This document shows, one piece after another, positions 53,942 through 63,377 of a stretch of DNA of 63,377 nucleotides. The notes below the pieces were generated by a model, which did no database searches, was not told the DNA's origin, and saw nothing but the letters and a program-made list of their open reading frames with translations. The position numbers were made by a program, and so were the translations under genes. Numbering within the stretch: position 1 is the first letter of the stretch; the number at the start of each line of letters is the position of its first letter. Source of the DNA: Silvimonas sp. JCM 19000 (GTDB taxonomy: Bacteria; Pseudomonadota; Gammaproteobacteria; Burkholderiales; Chitinibacteraceae); the NCBI GenBank assembly GCA_001313065.1, contig BBFD01000001.1, positions 1-63,377 on the forward strand, given 5' to 3'.

Positions 53942-54377
53942 TTACTCAGCGATGCTGCCGCCAGCCGCTTCAATAGCAGCGCGGGCACCTTGGTTGCAGC
54001 GATGCCTTTCAGCGTCACAGCTTTTTTTTCGATCGAGCCAGACAGAACCACTTTGGCGCCCAGAGACAGATGGGACACCAGACCGGCTTGCTTCAGAACC
54101 AGCAGATCAACTTCTGTGACCGGCAGTTTTTGCAGCGCGCCGAGGGTGACTTCAGCAGTACGGCCAGCGGTCAGCGAGGTAAAACCACGCTTCGGCAGAC
54201 GACGTGCCAGCGGCATTTGGCCGCCTTCAAAGCCAACCTTGTGGAAGCCACCAGCACGGGACTTTTGACCCTTGTGGCCGCGACCAGCGGTTTTGCCCAG
54301 ACCGGAGCCGATACCACGACCACGCGACGCTTGGCGTGCTTGGAGCCAGCGGCAGGTTTCAGGTTATTCAGTTCCAT
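53942..54377 (-). CDS. rplO: 50S ribosomal protein L15
   Basis: About 144 residues: [58 protein letters not shown] and ending [11 protein letters not shown]. Frames break near 54318 and 53983. Directly upstream of secY. Confidence 0.97.
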
Positions 54378-54561
54378 TTAGCCCTCCACCTTCAGCAGGT
54401 AGCTGATCTTGTTGATCATGCCGCGGTTTTCCGGAGTATCGATCACTTCGGCAACGCTGTTGGTCTTACGCAGACCAAGGCCACGCGCATGCCTTGTGGC
54501 TTTCCAGACGGCCGATCAGGCTTTTAACCAGCTTGACCTTTACAGTTTTGGCGTTAGTCAT
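54378..54561 (-). CDS. rpmD: 50S ribosomal protein L30
   Basis: About 60 residues: [20 protein letters not shown] followed by [20 protein letters not shown]. One extra base lies near 54490. It overlaps rpsE by ATGA and its stop is immediately followed by the rplO start. Confidence 0.95.
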
Positions 54562-55073
54562 TCCGCCACCCCCAGGATATCTTCAACGGTCAAGCCGCGC
54601 TTGGCAGCAATGTCCGAAGCCGTGTGCAGCTTGGCCAGACCGTCCAGCGTGGCGCGAACCACGTTGTACGGGTTGGTCGAGCCATGGCACTTGGCGGTGA
54701 TGTTGTGCACGCCCATTACTTCAAACACTGCGCGCATCGGGCCGCCGGCGATAATACCGGTACCTTCAGGAGCAGGCTGCATGAAGACGGTGGTCGCGCC
54801 ATGCTTACCGATTACGGTATGCGGCACGGTACCGTTCTTGAGCGGCGCTTGAACATCTTGCGACGCGCTTCGTCCAGACCTTTTTTGTACAGCAACCGGC
54901 ACTTCTTTGGACTTACCCTTGCCCATGCCGATGCCACCATCGCCATCACCAACTACGGTCAGTGCGGCGAAACCGAGGATACGACCACCCTTGACGACTT
55001 TGGTTACGCGATTAACGCTAACCATCTTCTCGCGAAGGCCGTCCGTGCGATCTTCCACTTCGTTCTTAGCCAT
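54558..55073 (-). CDS. rpsE: 30S ribosomal protein S5
   Basis: A 171-residue frame: [40 protein letters not shown], and [20 protein letters not shown]. Two compensating indels between about 54850 and 54885 scramble roughly 12 residues that should resemble [14 protein letters not shown]. Confidence 0.97.
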   Translation of the reverse strand: MAKNEVEDRTDGLREKMVSVNRVTKVVKGGRILGFAALTVVGDGDGGIGMGKGKSKEVPVAVQKRSGRSASQDVQAPLKNGTVPHTVIGKHGATTVFMQPAPEGTGIIAGGPMRAVFEVMGVHNITAKCHGSTNPYNVVRATLDGLAKLHTASDIAAKRGLTVEDILGVAE

Positions 55074-55093
55074 TTATATAACTCCAGACTCAA

Positions 55094-55447
55094 TTAGAAG
55101 ACGAGGCCGCCTTCGCGTGCCGCATCCGCCAGCGCTTTCACGCGGCCGTGGTATTTGAAGCCGGAGCGATCAAATGCCACATTCTGGATACCGGCAGCTT
55201 TAGCCTTCTCAGCGATGCGCTTGCCAATCGCGGTAGCAGCTTCAACGCTGGAACCGTGCTTGACTGCGGTGCGAACTTCAGCTTCAAGCGAAGACGCAGA
55301 CGCGAGCACCTTGCCACCCGTTTCATCAATGATCTGGGCGTAGATGTGGCTGTTGGTACGATGCACCGACAGGCGCACCACCTTGAGCTCCGCAATCTTG
55401 GCACGGGTTTTACGTGCACGGCGGAGTCGAGTTTCGTTCTTGTCCAT
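55094..55447 (-). CDS. rplR: 50S ribosomal protein L18
   Basis: A 117-residue intact frame: [40 protein letters not shown] and [20 protein letters not shown]. Binds 5S rRNA. Confidence 0.98.
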   Translation of the reverse strand: MDKNETRLRRARKTRAKIAELKVVRLSVHRTNSHIYAQIIDETGGKVLASASSLEAEVRTAVKHGSSVEAATAIGKRIAEKAKAAGIQNVAFDRSGFKYHGRVKALADAAREGGLVF

Positions 55448-55460
55448 GATTCAGCCTCGA

Positions 55461-55995
55461 TTACTTCTTCTTGGTTTCTTTGAGCGTCACCACTTCATCC
55501 GAGTAACGCACGCCCTTGCCCTTGTAGGGTTCCGGAGCGCGGTAAGCGCGGATATCAGCAGCAACCTGGCCAACGGCTTGCTTGTCAGCACCCTTCAGAA
55601 CGATTTCGGTCTGAGTGGGGGTAGCAACCGTCACACCAGCCGGCATCTTGTGCACGACCGGGTGAGAGAAACCCAGAGTCAGGTTCAGGGATTCGCCCTG
55701 AGCCTGCGCACGGTAACCCACGCCAACCAGGGTCAGCTTGCGCTCGAAGCCCTTGGAAACGCCGGTAACCATGTTGTTGACCAGAGCACGCAACGTACCG
55801 GACATGGCACGTGCATCCTGCTTTCGCCAGTGGCAGCGAACACAACAGCGTTGTCTTCGACCTTGACGTCCACATTGCCGGTCAGCGGCTGAGTGAGGGT
55901 ACCTTGCGGGCCCTTCACCTGGATTTCAGTGGCGCTGAGCTTAACTTCTACGCCGGACGGGATAGCGACCGGATTTTTTTTGCTACGCGAGACAT
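55461..55995 (-). CDS. rplF: 50S ribosomal protein L6
   Basis: About 177 residues: [40 protein letters not shown] and [19 protein letters not shown]. Frames break near 55822; a T8 run at 55974-55981 also lengthens the Lys stretch near the start. Confidence 0.97.
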
Positions 55996-56007
55996 TAGTT
56001 CACCTCA

Positions 56008-56400
56008 TCAAGCAACGAAACACAGAAGCTCGCCACCAACACCGTTGGCACGCGCTTTGCGATCGGTCATCACACCCTTGGACGTCGACAGAATCGCCAC
56101 GCCAAGCCCGTTCATTACCTTCGGAATATCATCCGAGCCTTTGTATACACGCAGACCAGGCTTCGAAACGCGGTCGATGCGTTCGATTACCGGACGGCCA
56201 GCGTAGTACTTCAGCTCGATCGTCAATTCACGTTTGATTTCGCCTGCGACGCTGAACGACTCGACATAGCCTTCGTCTTTCAGAACCTGAGCGATTGCCA
56301 CCTTCAGCTTGGAAGAGGGCATGGTCACCGAAGCTTTGTTCGCACGCTGAGCGTTACGAACACGAGTCAGCATATCGGCGATAGGATCATGCATTGCCAT
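56008..56400 (-). CDS. rpsH: 30S ribosomal protein S8
   Basis: A 130-residue intact frame: [40 protein letters not shown] and [20 protein letters not shown]. In many bacteria it autoregulates the spc operon. Confidence 0.98.
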   Translation of the reverse strand: MAMHDPIADMLTRVRNAQRANKASVTMPSSKLKVAIAQVLKDEGYVESFSVAGEIKRELTIELKYYAGRPVIERIDRVSKPGLRVYKGSDDIPKVMNGLGVAILSTSKGVMTDRKARANGVGGELLCFVA

Positions 56401-56419
56401 ATTTCTTCTCCGCCTCCGG

Positions 56420-56725
56420 TTACCAGCTTGCCTTGACCATGCCAGGGATTTCGCCCTTCATGGCCAGCTCGCGCAGTTTGTTACGTGCCAGACCGAACTT
56501 GCGGAACGTGCCGCGCGGACGACCGGTCAGGGAACAACGATTGCGCACGCGAGACGGGCTGGCGTTACGCGGCAGTTGTTGAAACTTCAGACGCGCTGCA
56601 AAGCGGTCTTCTTCGCTGGCGTTAACATCGTTGATGATCGACAGCAGCTGTGCACGCTTGGCTGCGAACTTCTCGACGGTAACGCGGCGCTTTTCCTCAC
56701 GATTGATCAATGAGCGTTTTGCCAT
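56420..56725 (-). CDS. rpsN: 30S ribosomal protein S14
   Basis: A 101-residue intact frame: [20 protein letters not shown] and [20 protein letters not shown]. It is the long form without the zinc cysteines (C- type). Confidence 0.98.
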   Translation of the reverse strand: MAKRSLINREEKRRVTVEKFAAKRAQLLSIINDVNASEEDRFAARLKFQQLPRNASPSRVRNRCSLTGRPRGTFRKFGLARNKLRELAMKGEIPGMVKASW

Positions 56726-56735
56726 GATGTTCGCC

Positions 56736-57276
56736 TCAATTCTTGAACGGGAACTTGAAGGCGGCCAGCAGCGCGCGCGCTTCGTCGTCGGTCTTCGCAG
56801 TCGTGGTGATGGTAATGTTCATACCACGCAGAGCGTCGATCTTGTCGTACTCGATTTCCGGGAAGATGATCTGTTCTTTAACGCCCATGTTGTAGTTGCC
56901 ACGGCCATCAAAGGACTTGCCACTCACGCCACGGAAGTCACGTACACGCGGCAGCGCAACGGAAACCAGACGATCCAGGAATTCGTACATACGTTCGCGA
57001 CGCAGGGTAACCTTGCAGCCAACCGGGTAACCGTCACGAATCTTGAAACCAGCGATGGACTTCTTGGCTTTGGTCACGACGGCCTTTTGACCGGTGATCG
57101 CTTCCATGTCGCCAACGGCGTGTTCCATTACTTTCTTGTCAGCGACCGCTTCACCTACACCCATGTTCACGGTGATTTTTTTCGATGCGCGGCACTTCCA
57201 TCACGGATTTGTAACCGAACTGTTCAACCAGTTGCGGTACAACTTTCTCTTGGTAAAACTCTTGCAGACGAGACAT
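56736..57276 (-). CDS. rplE: 50S ribosomal protein L5
   Basis: About 179 residues: [40 protein letters not shown] and [20 protein letters not shown]. One frameshift at the T6-7 run near 57176-57182. Confidence 0.97.
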
Positions 57277-57289
57277 TTATGCGAGCCCC

Positions 57290-57610
57290 TTAAGCGTTAA
57301 CCACTTCGCCATTGGACTTGAAGACGCGGACTTTCTTGCCGTCTTCGAGCACCTTGATCCCAACACGGTCGCTTTGCCGGTAACCGCATTGAAGATGGCG
57401 ACGTTGGAAACGTGGACAGAGAGGGTTTTCTCGACAATCCCGCCTTGCTGACCACGCATGGGATTCGGCTTCTGGTGTTTTTTTCACCACATTGACGCCT
57501 TCAACCACAACGCGATCTTCATCGGGGATCATGCGCAGCACGGTACCGCGCTTGCCCTTGTCCTTACCGGTAATGACGATGACTTCGTCACCTTTGCGAA
57601 TCTTGTTCAT
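57290..57610 (-). CDS. rplX: 50S ribosomal protein L24
   Basis: About 106 residues: [40 protein letters not shown], then after correction [20 protein letters not shown] and [20 protein letters not shown]. Compensating breaks at the T7 run near 57477-57483 and near 57365. Confidence 0.97.
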   Translation of the reverse strand: MNKIRKGDEVIVITGKDKGKRGTVLRMIPDEDRVVVEGVNVVKKTPEAESHAWSARRDCRENPLCPRFQRRHLQCGYRQSDRVGIKVLEDGKKVRVFKSNGEVVNA

Positions 57611-57622
57611 ACCTGCCTCTCC

Positions 57623-57991
57623 TTACAACACTTCGGGCGCGAGCGAAACGATCTTCATGAAGCGCTCGGTACGGAGTTCACGCGTTACCGGTCCGAAGAT
57701 ACGAGTACCAATCGGTTCCAGCTTTGCATTCAGGAGAACGGCGGCATTGCCATCAAACTTGATGAGCGAGCCATCAGAACGACGTACGCCCTTGGCAGTG
57801 CGAACCACCACGGCGTTGTACACGTCACCCTTCTTGACACGACCACGCGGGGCAGCATCTTTGATGCTGACCTTGATGATGTCGCCCACAGAGGCATAAC
57901 GACGCTTGGAGCCGCCCAACACCTTGATGCACATAACAGAACGCGCACCGGTGTTATCTGCAACCTCCAGCATGGATTGCATTTGGATCAT
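57623..57991 (-). CDS. rplN: 50S ribosomal protein L14
   Basis: A 122-residue intact frame: [40 protein letters not shown] and [20 protein letters not shown]. First gene of the spc operon, with GGAGG before the start. A 228-bp gap with a terminator separates it from rpsQ. Confidence 0.98.
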   Translation of the reverse strand: MIQMQSMLEVADNTGARSVMCIKVLGGSKRRYASVGDIIKVSIKDAAPRGRVKKGDVYNAVVVRTAKGVRRSDGSLIKFDGNAAVLLNAKLEPIGTRIFGPVTRELRTERFMKIVSLAPEVL

Positions 57992-58141
57992 GTGAAACAA
58001 ACCTCCAACTTAACCCGCGAAACTTCGGCATGACCGAAGCAGTGCCCGGCAAAACCGAGCGAATCGCGACCAGTTTTGGACCCCGTACGGGGAAAACAAG
58101 CAGTAGCGCAGGCCCGAAAGACCCGTACTATTGCGACAAGG

Positions 58142-58178
58142 AAAAAAACGGGCATTGTACGCAAAGTACAATGCCCGT
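58142..58178 (-). terminator. Terminator between the S10 and spc operons
   Basis: A perfect 13-bp stem (ACGGGCATTGTAC/GTACAATGCCCGT) with a 5-nt loop is followed on the minus strand by T7. It lies about 40 bp after the rpsQ stop. Confidence 0.9.
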
Positions 58179-58219
58179 GCAACTACCACTTACGTTTGCC
58201 AGCGGCAAACGGCAATACC

Positions 58220-58483
58220 TTAGACTGCCTGACCCTTTTGCACAGAACCGGTAACAACCCAGGTCTTGGTGCGGGACAGCGGACGACCTTCTTCGATCGT
58301 CACCAGATCACCTTCGTGATACTGGTTGGTTTCATCATGCGCGTGGTACTTCTTGGAACGACGAACCACCTTGCCATACAGCGGGTGCTTAACCAGATGC
58401 TCAACGAGCACGGTTACGGTCTTGTCCATTTTGTCGCTGACAACACGGCCGGTCAGCGTACGCTTCAGTTTCGCTTCGCTCAT
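58220..58483 (-). CDS. rpsQ: 30S ribosomal protein S17
   Basis: An 87-residue intact frame: [40 protein letters not shown] and [20 protein letters not shown]. An in-frame GTG two codons upstream overlaps rpmC and is less likely. Last gene of the S10 operon. Confidence 0.98.
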   Translation of the reverse strand: MSEAKLKRTLTGRVVSDKMDKTVTVLVEHLVKHPLYGKVVRRSKKYHAHDETNQYHEGDLVTIEEGRPLSRTKTWVVTGSVQKGQAV

Positions 58484-58485
58484 GT

Positions 58486-58675
58486 TCACGCCGCCTTTTC
58501 AGCCATGATGGTACGGATGCGCGCAATGTCTTTGCGCACGCGGTTGATCTCGCTGTTTTTTTGCGAGTTGGCCGGTAGCGTGCTGCATGCGCAGGCTGAA
58601 CTGGGCTTTCAACAGCGCAGTCAGTTCGCTCTTCAGCTCGCCTTCGGATTTCTGACGAAGTTCAGCAGCTTTCAT
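58486..58675 (-). CDS. rpmC: 50S ribosomal protein L29
   Basis: About 62 residues: [38 protein letters not shown] and [18 protein letters not shown]. One frameshift at the T7 run near 58556-58562 breaks the frame; the joined pieces give a normal L29. Confidence 0.93.
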
Positions 58676-59091
58676 CATTGCCCCACTTGACGAGAGACGA
58701 AGGTCGTTGCGAACGGCAGCTTGGCCGAAGCCAGGCGGAAGGCTTCACGAGCGATTGCCTCGTCGACGCCGTCCAGTTCGTACAGTACCTTGCCAGGTTG
58801 AATTTCGGCGACCCAGTATTCCGGGCTGCCCTTACCGTTACCCATCCGCACTTCAGCGGGCTTGGTCGAGATCGGTTTGTCCGGGAACACACGGATCCAC
58901 ACGCGACCGCCACGCTTGATGTGACGAGTGATAGCACGACGCGCAGCTTCGATCTGACGAGCAGTCAGACGACCGCGGCTGGTCGACTTCAGGCCAAAAG
59001 TGCCGAACGCAACGCTGTTACCGCGGGTAGCGATACCGGTGTTACGACCCTTCTGGACCTTACGGTACTTGAGTCTAGTTGGCTGCAGCAT
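58675..59091 (-). CDS. rplP: 50S ribosomal protein L16
   Basis: A 138-residue intact frame from [40 protein letters not shown] and [20 protein letters not shown] follow. The ATG at 59091 is the family start; an upstream in-frame codon at 59112 lies inside rpsC. Confidence 0.98.
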   Translation of the reverse strand: MLQPTRLKYRKVQKGRNTGIATRGNSVAFGTFGLKSTSRGRLTARQIEAARRAITRHIKRGGRVWIRVFPDKPISTKPAEVRMGNGKGSPEYWVAEIQPGKVLYELDGVDEAIAREAFRLASAKLPFATTFVSRQVGQ

Positions 59092-59779
59092 TGCGAGGCC
59101 CCTTACGTTCACGCTTGCGGGTTTCTACCGGTTCTTGTGCAGCCTTTTCGCCAGGCTTCATTTCACCTTTGTAAACCCAAACCTTGATACCAATGATGCC
59201 GTAGGTGGTGCTGGCTTCAGAGGTCGCGTAGTCAATATCGGCACGCAGGGTATGCAACGGCACGCGGCCTTCGCGATACCACTCGGTACGTGCGATTTCG
59301 ATACCGTTCAGACGGCCTGCCGACATGATCTTGATGCCTTGAGCACCCAGACGCATGGCGTTTTGCATGGCGCGCTTCATGGCACGACGGAACATCACAC
59401 GCTTTTCAAGTTGCGAAGCGATGCTGTCGGCGATGATTTGCGCGTCAATTTCAGGCTTGCGAACTTCTTCGATATTGACGTGAACCGGCACCTTCAGGAT
59501 GGCCTGAAGTTGGCCCTTCAATACTTCGATGTCTTCGCCCTTCTTGCCGATCACAACACCCGGACGAGCCGTGTGGATGGTGATCTTGGCATTCTTGGCC
59601 GGACGCTCGATCACGACACGGCTAACCGCGGCGTTTGCGAGTTTTTTCTTCAGGAACTCACGGACTTCGATATCTTCAGTCAACATCTTGCTGAAGTTCT
59701 TGCTGTTAGCGTACCAGCGTGAGCCCCAGTTCTTGGTGACGGCGAGACGAAAACCCGTCGGATGAATTTTCTGACCCAT
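59075..59779 (-). CDS. rpsC: 30S ribosomal protein S3
   Basis: A 234-residue intact frame: [20 protein letters not shown], the KH-domain motif [20 protein letters not shown], and [15 protein letters not shown]. It overlaps rplP by 17 bp. Confidence 0.98.
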   Translation of the reverse strand: MGQKIHPTGFRLAVTKNWGSRWYANSKNFSKMLTEDIEVREFLKKKLANAAVSRVVIERPAKNAKITIHTARPGVVIGKKGEDIEVLKGQLQAILKVPVHVNIEEVRKPEIDAQIIADSIASQLEKRVMFRRAMKRAMQNAMRLGAQGIKIMSAGRLNGIEIARTEWYREGRVPLHTLRADIDYATSEASTTYGIIGIKVWVYKGEMKPGEKAAQEPVETRKRERKGPRNAAAN

Positions 59780-59788
59780 AATCGCTCC

Positions 59789-60120
59789 TTAGTCGCCAAC
59801 AGTCAGCGTGATGTGGCAGGTTTGCTTCTCGATGCGATTGCCGCGGCCTTTTGCACGCGCGGAAAAAACGCTTCAGAGACGGCCCTTTGTCCACATAGAT
59901 CGTGGCGACTTTGAGTGCATCGATGTCAGCGCCTTCGTTGTGCTCGGCGTTGGCAATCGCGGACTCCAGTACTTTCTTGATCAGCACTGCGCCCTTTTTC
60001 GGGCTGAAAGCAGGATGTTCAGAGCCTGCTCCACCGGCTTGCCACGAACGAGATCGGCGACAAGACGCGCTTTTTTTGTGCGGAGAGGCGAGCATTGCTC
60101 AGTACAGCGGATACTTGCAT
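59789..60120 (-). CDS. rplV: 50S ribosomal protein L22
   Basis: About 110 residues: [59 protein letters not shown] and the corrected end [15 protein letters not shown]. Frames break at T7 60071-60077, near 60015 and at A6 59862-59867. Confidence 0.96.
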
Positions 60121-60129
60121 GGCATCACC

Positions 60130-60406
60130 TTAGCGCTTGGCTTTTTTTGTCGGCGGCATGACCTTTGAAAGTACGGGTGAGTGCAAACTCGCCCAACTTG
60201 TGGCCAACCATGTTTTCGTTCACGTAAACCGGTACGTGTTGCTTGCCGTTGTGCACAGCGATCGTCAGACCGACGAAATCCGGCAGAACGGTAGAACGAC
60301 GCGACCAGGTCTTGATGGGGCGCTTGTCGTTCGAAGTACGCGCAGCCTCGATCTTCTTGATCAGGTGCAGGTCTACAAACGGGCCTTTCTTGACAGAACG
60401 TGCCAT
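60130..60406 (-). CDS. rpsS: 30S ribosomal protein S19
   Basis: About 91 residues: [40 protein letters not shown] and [20 protein letters not shown]. One extra T at 60143-60149 hides the true end, after AKR. Confidence 0.97.
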
Positions 60407-60412
60407 GTTCAA

Positions 60413-61246
<834 letters not shown>

Positions 61247-61260
61247 TTTTTTCAGTCTCC

Positions 61261-61566
61261 TTATTGCGCAGCCGAGAGGTCGATTTCCTGGCCGGCTACA
61301 AGGCTGATATAAGCCTTCTTCCAGCTAGCACGACGACCGGTGAAACGACCCGAGCGCTTGACTTTGCCCTTGACGTTTACAACCTGCACAGCCTCAACCT
61401 TCACCTTGAACAGCAGTTCAATAGCGGCGGCGATTTCGGCCTTGGTGGCATCCGTGGATACGCGGAACACGATTTGCTCGTTCTTTTCGGCAACGAAGGT
61501 CGACTTTTCAGAGACCACCGGTGCGCGCAGAACCTGCAGCAGACGGTTTTCAGTAAATTGCGTCAT
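61261..61566 (-). CDS. rplW: 50S ribosomal protein L23
   Basis: A 101-residue intact frame: [40 protein letters not shown] and [20 protein letters not shown]. It overlaps rplD by ATGA and lies at the tunnel exit. Confidence 0.98.
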   Translation of the reverse strand: MTQFTENRLLQVLRAPVVSEKSTFVAEKNEQIVFRVSTDATKAEIAAAIELLFKVKVEAVQVVNVKGKVKRSGRFTGRRASWKKAYISLVAGQEIDLSAAQ

Positions 61567-62183
61567 GCGAACATCTCCTCGAAGGCAGCCAGCGCATCGC
61601 GGGTCAGCACTACTTTCTTGAAGCGCACGAGGCTCACCGGATCAGCCTGCGACGGCTCGAGCACCAGAACGTTGTTCAGGTTGCGCGAAGCCAGGTACAG
61701 GTTTTCGTCCAGTTCCTTCGTGATGATCAGCGCGTTTTCGAGCTTCAGGGTTTCGAGCTTCTGCACGAAAGCCTTGGTCTTCGGGGCTTCCAGCGTAAAG
61801 CTGTCAACCACCACCAGACGTTCTTCGCGAACCAGTTGCGACAGAATGGTCGCGATACCGGCGCGGTACATCTTGCGGTTAACCTTGTGGCTGAAGTTCT
61901 CGTCCGGGCTGTTCGGGAAAATGCGACCACCACCACGCCACAGCGGCGACGAAGTCATACCGGCACGAGCACGACCAGTGCCCTTTTGACGGAACGGCTT
62001 CTTGGTGGAGTGTTTAACCTGCTCACGATCTTTCTGAGCACGGTTACCGCTACGTGCATTCGCGAAGTACGCGGTCACAACCTGGTGAACCAGCGCTTCG
62101 TTGAATTCACGTGCGAACAGGGTATCGGAGCCAGCGACAGCAGCTTGCGCTTCGCCGTTTGCATTAATGACTTTCAGTTCCAT
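61563..62183 (-). CDS. rplD: 50S ribosomal protein L4
   Basis: A 206-residue intact frame starting [20 protein letters not shown]; the extended-loop motif [20 protein letters not shown] and [20 protein letters not shown] are present. In enterobacteria L4 autoregulates the S10 operon. Confidence 0.98.
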   Translation of the reverse strand: MELKVINANGEAQAAVAGSDTLFAREFNEALVHQVVTAYFANARSGNRAQKDREQVKHSTKKPFRQKGTGRARAGMTSSPLWRGGGRIFPNSPDENFSHKVNRKMYRAGIATILSQLVREERLVVVDSFTLEAPKTKAFVQKLETLKLENALIITKELDENLYLASRNLNNVLVLEPSQADPVSLVRFKKVVLTRDALAAFEEMFA

Positions 62184-62826
62184 CACGCACCTGCCTTCAC
62201 ACTGGGGCGAACGATCACGTCATTGCCCTTGGAGCCAGGGACAGCGCCCTTCACCAACAGCAGTTGACGCTCGGCATCCACACGCACGACTTCCAGGTTC
62301 TGCACGGTACGCTTGACGTTACCAAGCTGACCCGGCATACGCTTACCCGGCAGCACGCGGCCGGATCTTGCGCTTGACCAATGGAACCCGGCACGTTGTG
62401 CGAACGGGAGTTACCGTGGGAAGCACGGTTGGAGCTGAAATGGTGACGCTTGATCGCGCCAGCAAAACCCTTACCCTGGGTAGTGCCAGTGACATCAACC
62501 ATCTGACCAATAGCGAACAACTCAACGGACAGCGAATCGCCTGCTTTCAGCTCGGTGATTTTGTCAGCGGGTACACGGAACTCAACGAGACCGAGACCAG
62601 CTTCAACACCTGCTTTAGCAAAGTGACCGGCTTCCGCTTTGTTAACGCGATTAGCCTTCTTGGCGCCAAACGAAACTTGCACAGCTGCGTAGCCGTCAGT
62701 TTCGGGCGTTTTGACCTGCGTGACGCGATTGGCCGACAGATCCAGCACCGTCACCGGGATGGAAGCACCATCCTCAGCGAAGACGCGGGTCATGCCGACT
62801 TTGCGACCGACTAGACCTAAGCTCAT
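62183..62826 (-). CDS. rplC: 50S ribosomal protein L3
   Basis: About 213 residues: [60 protein letters not shown] and corrected [19 protein letters not shown]. One base is lost near 62367. It overlaps rplD by one base at ATGA. Confidence 0.97.
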
Positions 62827-62877
62827 AGTTATTTCCTTTTCAGGGCCGATTTCGATTGACCGGCAAATAACCAATTA

Positions 62878-62950
62878 ATAAAAAAAGAAAGCTTGTCACC
62901 CAAAAGATGACAAGCTCGCGATATTAGCACTGATTTTCCTGCCCCTGCAA
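62878..62950 (-). promoter_or_regulatory. Promoter and leader hairpin upstream of rplC
   Basis: On the minus strand TTGCAG (62945-62950) and TAATAT (62921-62926, with a TG one base before it) are spaced by 18 bp. The predicted transcript begins almost at once with a perfect 9-bp stem (AGCTTGTCA/TGACAAGCT at 62890-62916) followed by a T-rich tract, the form of a terminator or attenuator. Confidence 0.6.
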
Positions 62951-63058
62951 GCACTTAGCCTGCCAAAGCCAAAAAAATCCTGCTGATTTATATGGTCTTT
63001 TCTGATTTACACCCGATCAGACCACCCCGGCCGCGTTACCGCGACCGGGGCAACTGCA

Positions 63059-63370
63059 TTACTGCAGCTTGATTTCTACGTCCACGCCAGCCGGCAGATC
63101 CAGTTTCATCAGGGCGTCAACGGTCTTGTCGGTAGGATCGACAATGTCCATCAGGCGCAGATGAGTACGGATTTCGAACTGGTCGCGGGAGGTCTTGTTC
63201 ACGTGCGGCGAACGCAGAACGTCGAAACGTTCGATTTTCGTCGGCAACGGAACCGGGCCCTTCACCACAGCACCGGTACGCTTGGCGGTATCAACGATTT
63301 CCTGAGCGGAACGGTCGATCAGCGCGTAGTCGAATGCTTTCAGGCGGATACGAATTTTCTGGTTTTGCAT
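63059..63370 (-). CDS. rpsJ: 30S ribosomal protein S10
   Basis: A 103-residue intact frame: [40 protein letters not shown] and [21 protein letters not shown]10 serves in the 30S head and in NusB-dependent antitermination. It lies at the right edge of the window; its upstream region is not seen. A 232-bp gap separates it from rplC. Confidence 0.98.
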   Translation of the reverse strand: MQNQKIRIRLKAFDYALIDRSAQEIVDTAKRTGAVVKGPVPLPTKIERFDVLRSPHVNKTSRDQFEIRTHLRLMDIVDPTDKTVDALMKLDLPAGVDVEIKLQ

Positions 63371-63377
63371 TTGGATG

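Noticed and set aside
54840..54890. A variant S5 segment in rpsE
   Set aside because: The unusual residues lie between two compensating single-base shifts; the alternative frame gives the expected S5 sequence.

Overview
The window is a chromosomal stretch of a Gram-negative betaproteobacterium, most likely of the Neisseriales (Chromobacteriaceae or Chitinibacteraceae type). Supporting signs are the type IV pilus block pilB-pilC-pilD followed by coaE, zapD and yacG, the block rplS-trmD-rimM-rpsP next to ffh, the clpS-clpA pair facing a cold-shock gene, and an ornithine-lipid acyltransferase pair. The placement is inferred from gene content and order, not from a search.

Layout. Bases 1-1117 hold the 3' part of a beta-propeller lactonase; 1238-2542 is rlmD. 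A small AT-richer island (about 2543-5918) follows. Its one large gene, read through obvious homopolymer frameshifts, is a protein of about 830 residues with a SIR2 NADase-like domain, a STAND-type P-loop NTPase and a helical repeat C-terminus, the architecture of Avs/DSR-type anti-phage effectors. The island is bounded by two copies of the last 120 bp of rlmD, which differ only at synonymous sites. It is followed by a RelB/ParE-type toxin-antitoxin pair and by a pnuC-NadR kinase pair for nicotinamide riboside salvage. Bases 8104-16147 hold a DUF1801 gene and a ROK regulator facing a sugar operon: D-allulose/D-tagatose 3-epimerase-like protein, FrcK-like kinase, AlsB-, AlsA- and AlsC-like ABC transporter and an aldose 1-epimerase-like protein. 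A 19-bp palindrome lies in the spacer of the divergent promoter.

The middle part (16372-33899) holds a 2OG-Fe(II) hydroxylase, purB, a DUF945 protein, nudJ-mnmA, rluE, icd, csp, clpS-clpA, a signalling group (Hpt-REC-REC-GGDEF, CheY-like, NarL-like), a histidine phosphatase, an MscS channel, xerD and ogt. Then come rplS-trmD-rimM-rpsP, ffh, a ypjD-like gene, a CorB-like gene, pilBCD, coaE-zapD-yacG, the olsB/olsA-like pair, apaH and an HDOD gene.

The right end (49356-63370) is the S10-spc-alpha ribosomal protein superoperon on the minus strand, from rpsJ to rplQ with secY, rpoA and rpmJ. Visible breaks are a promoter and hairpin between rpsJ and rplC, a strong terminator between rpsQ and rplN, a hairpin after secY, and a near-consensus promoter before rpsM. 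infA is not at its usual place between secY and rpmJ.

Quality warning: dozens of reading-frame breaks, mostly at A or T runs of 5-8, affect essential genes (rpoA, secY, ffh, purB, rpsM, clpA). They are best read as uncorrected sequencing indels, so gene extents below join the pieces across them. No tRNA, rRNA, CRISPR array, integrase or transposase was recognised.
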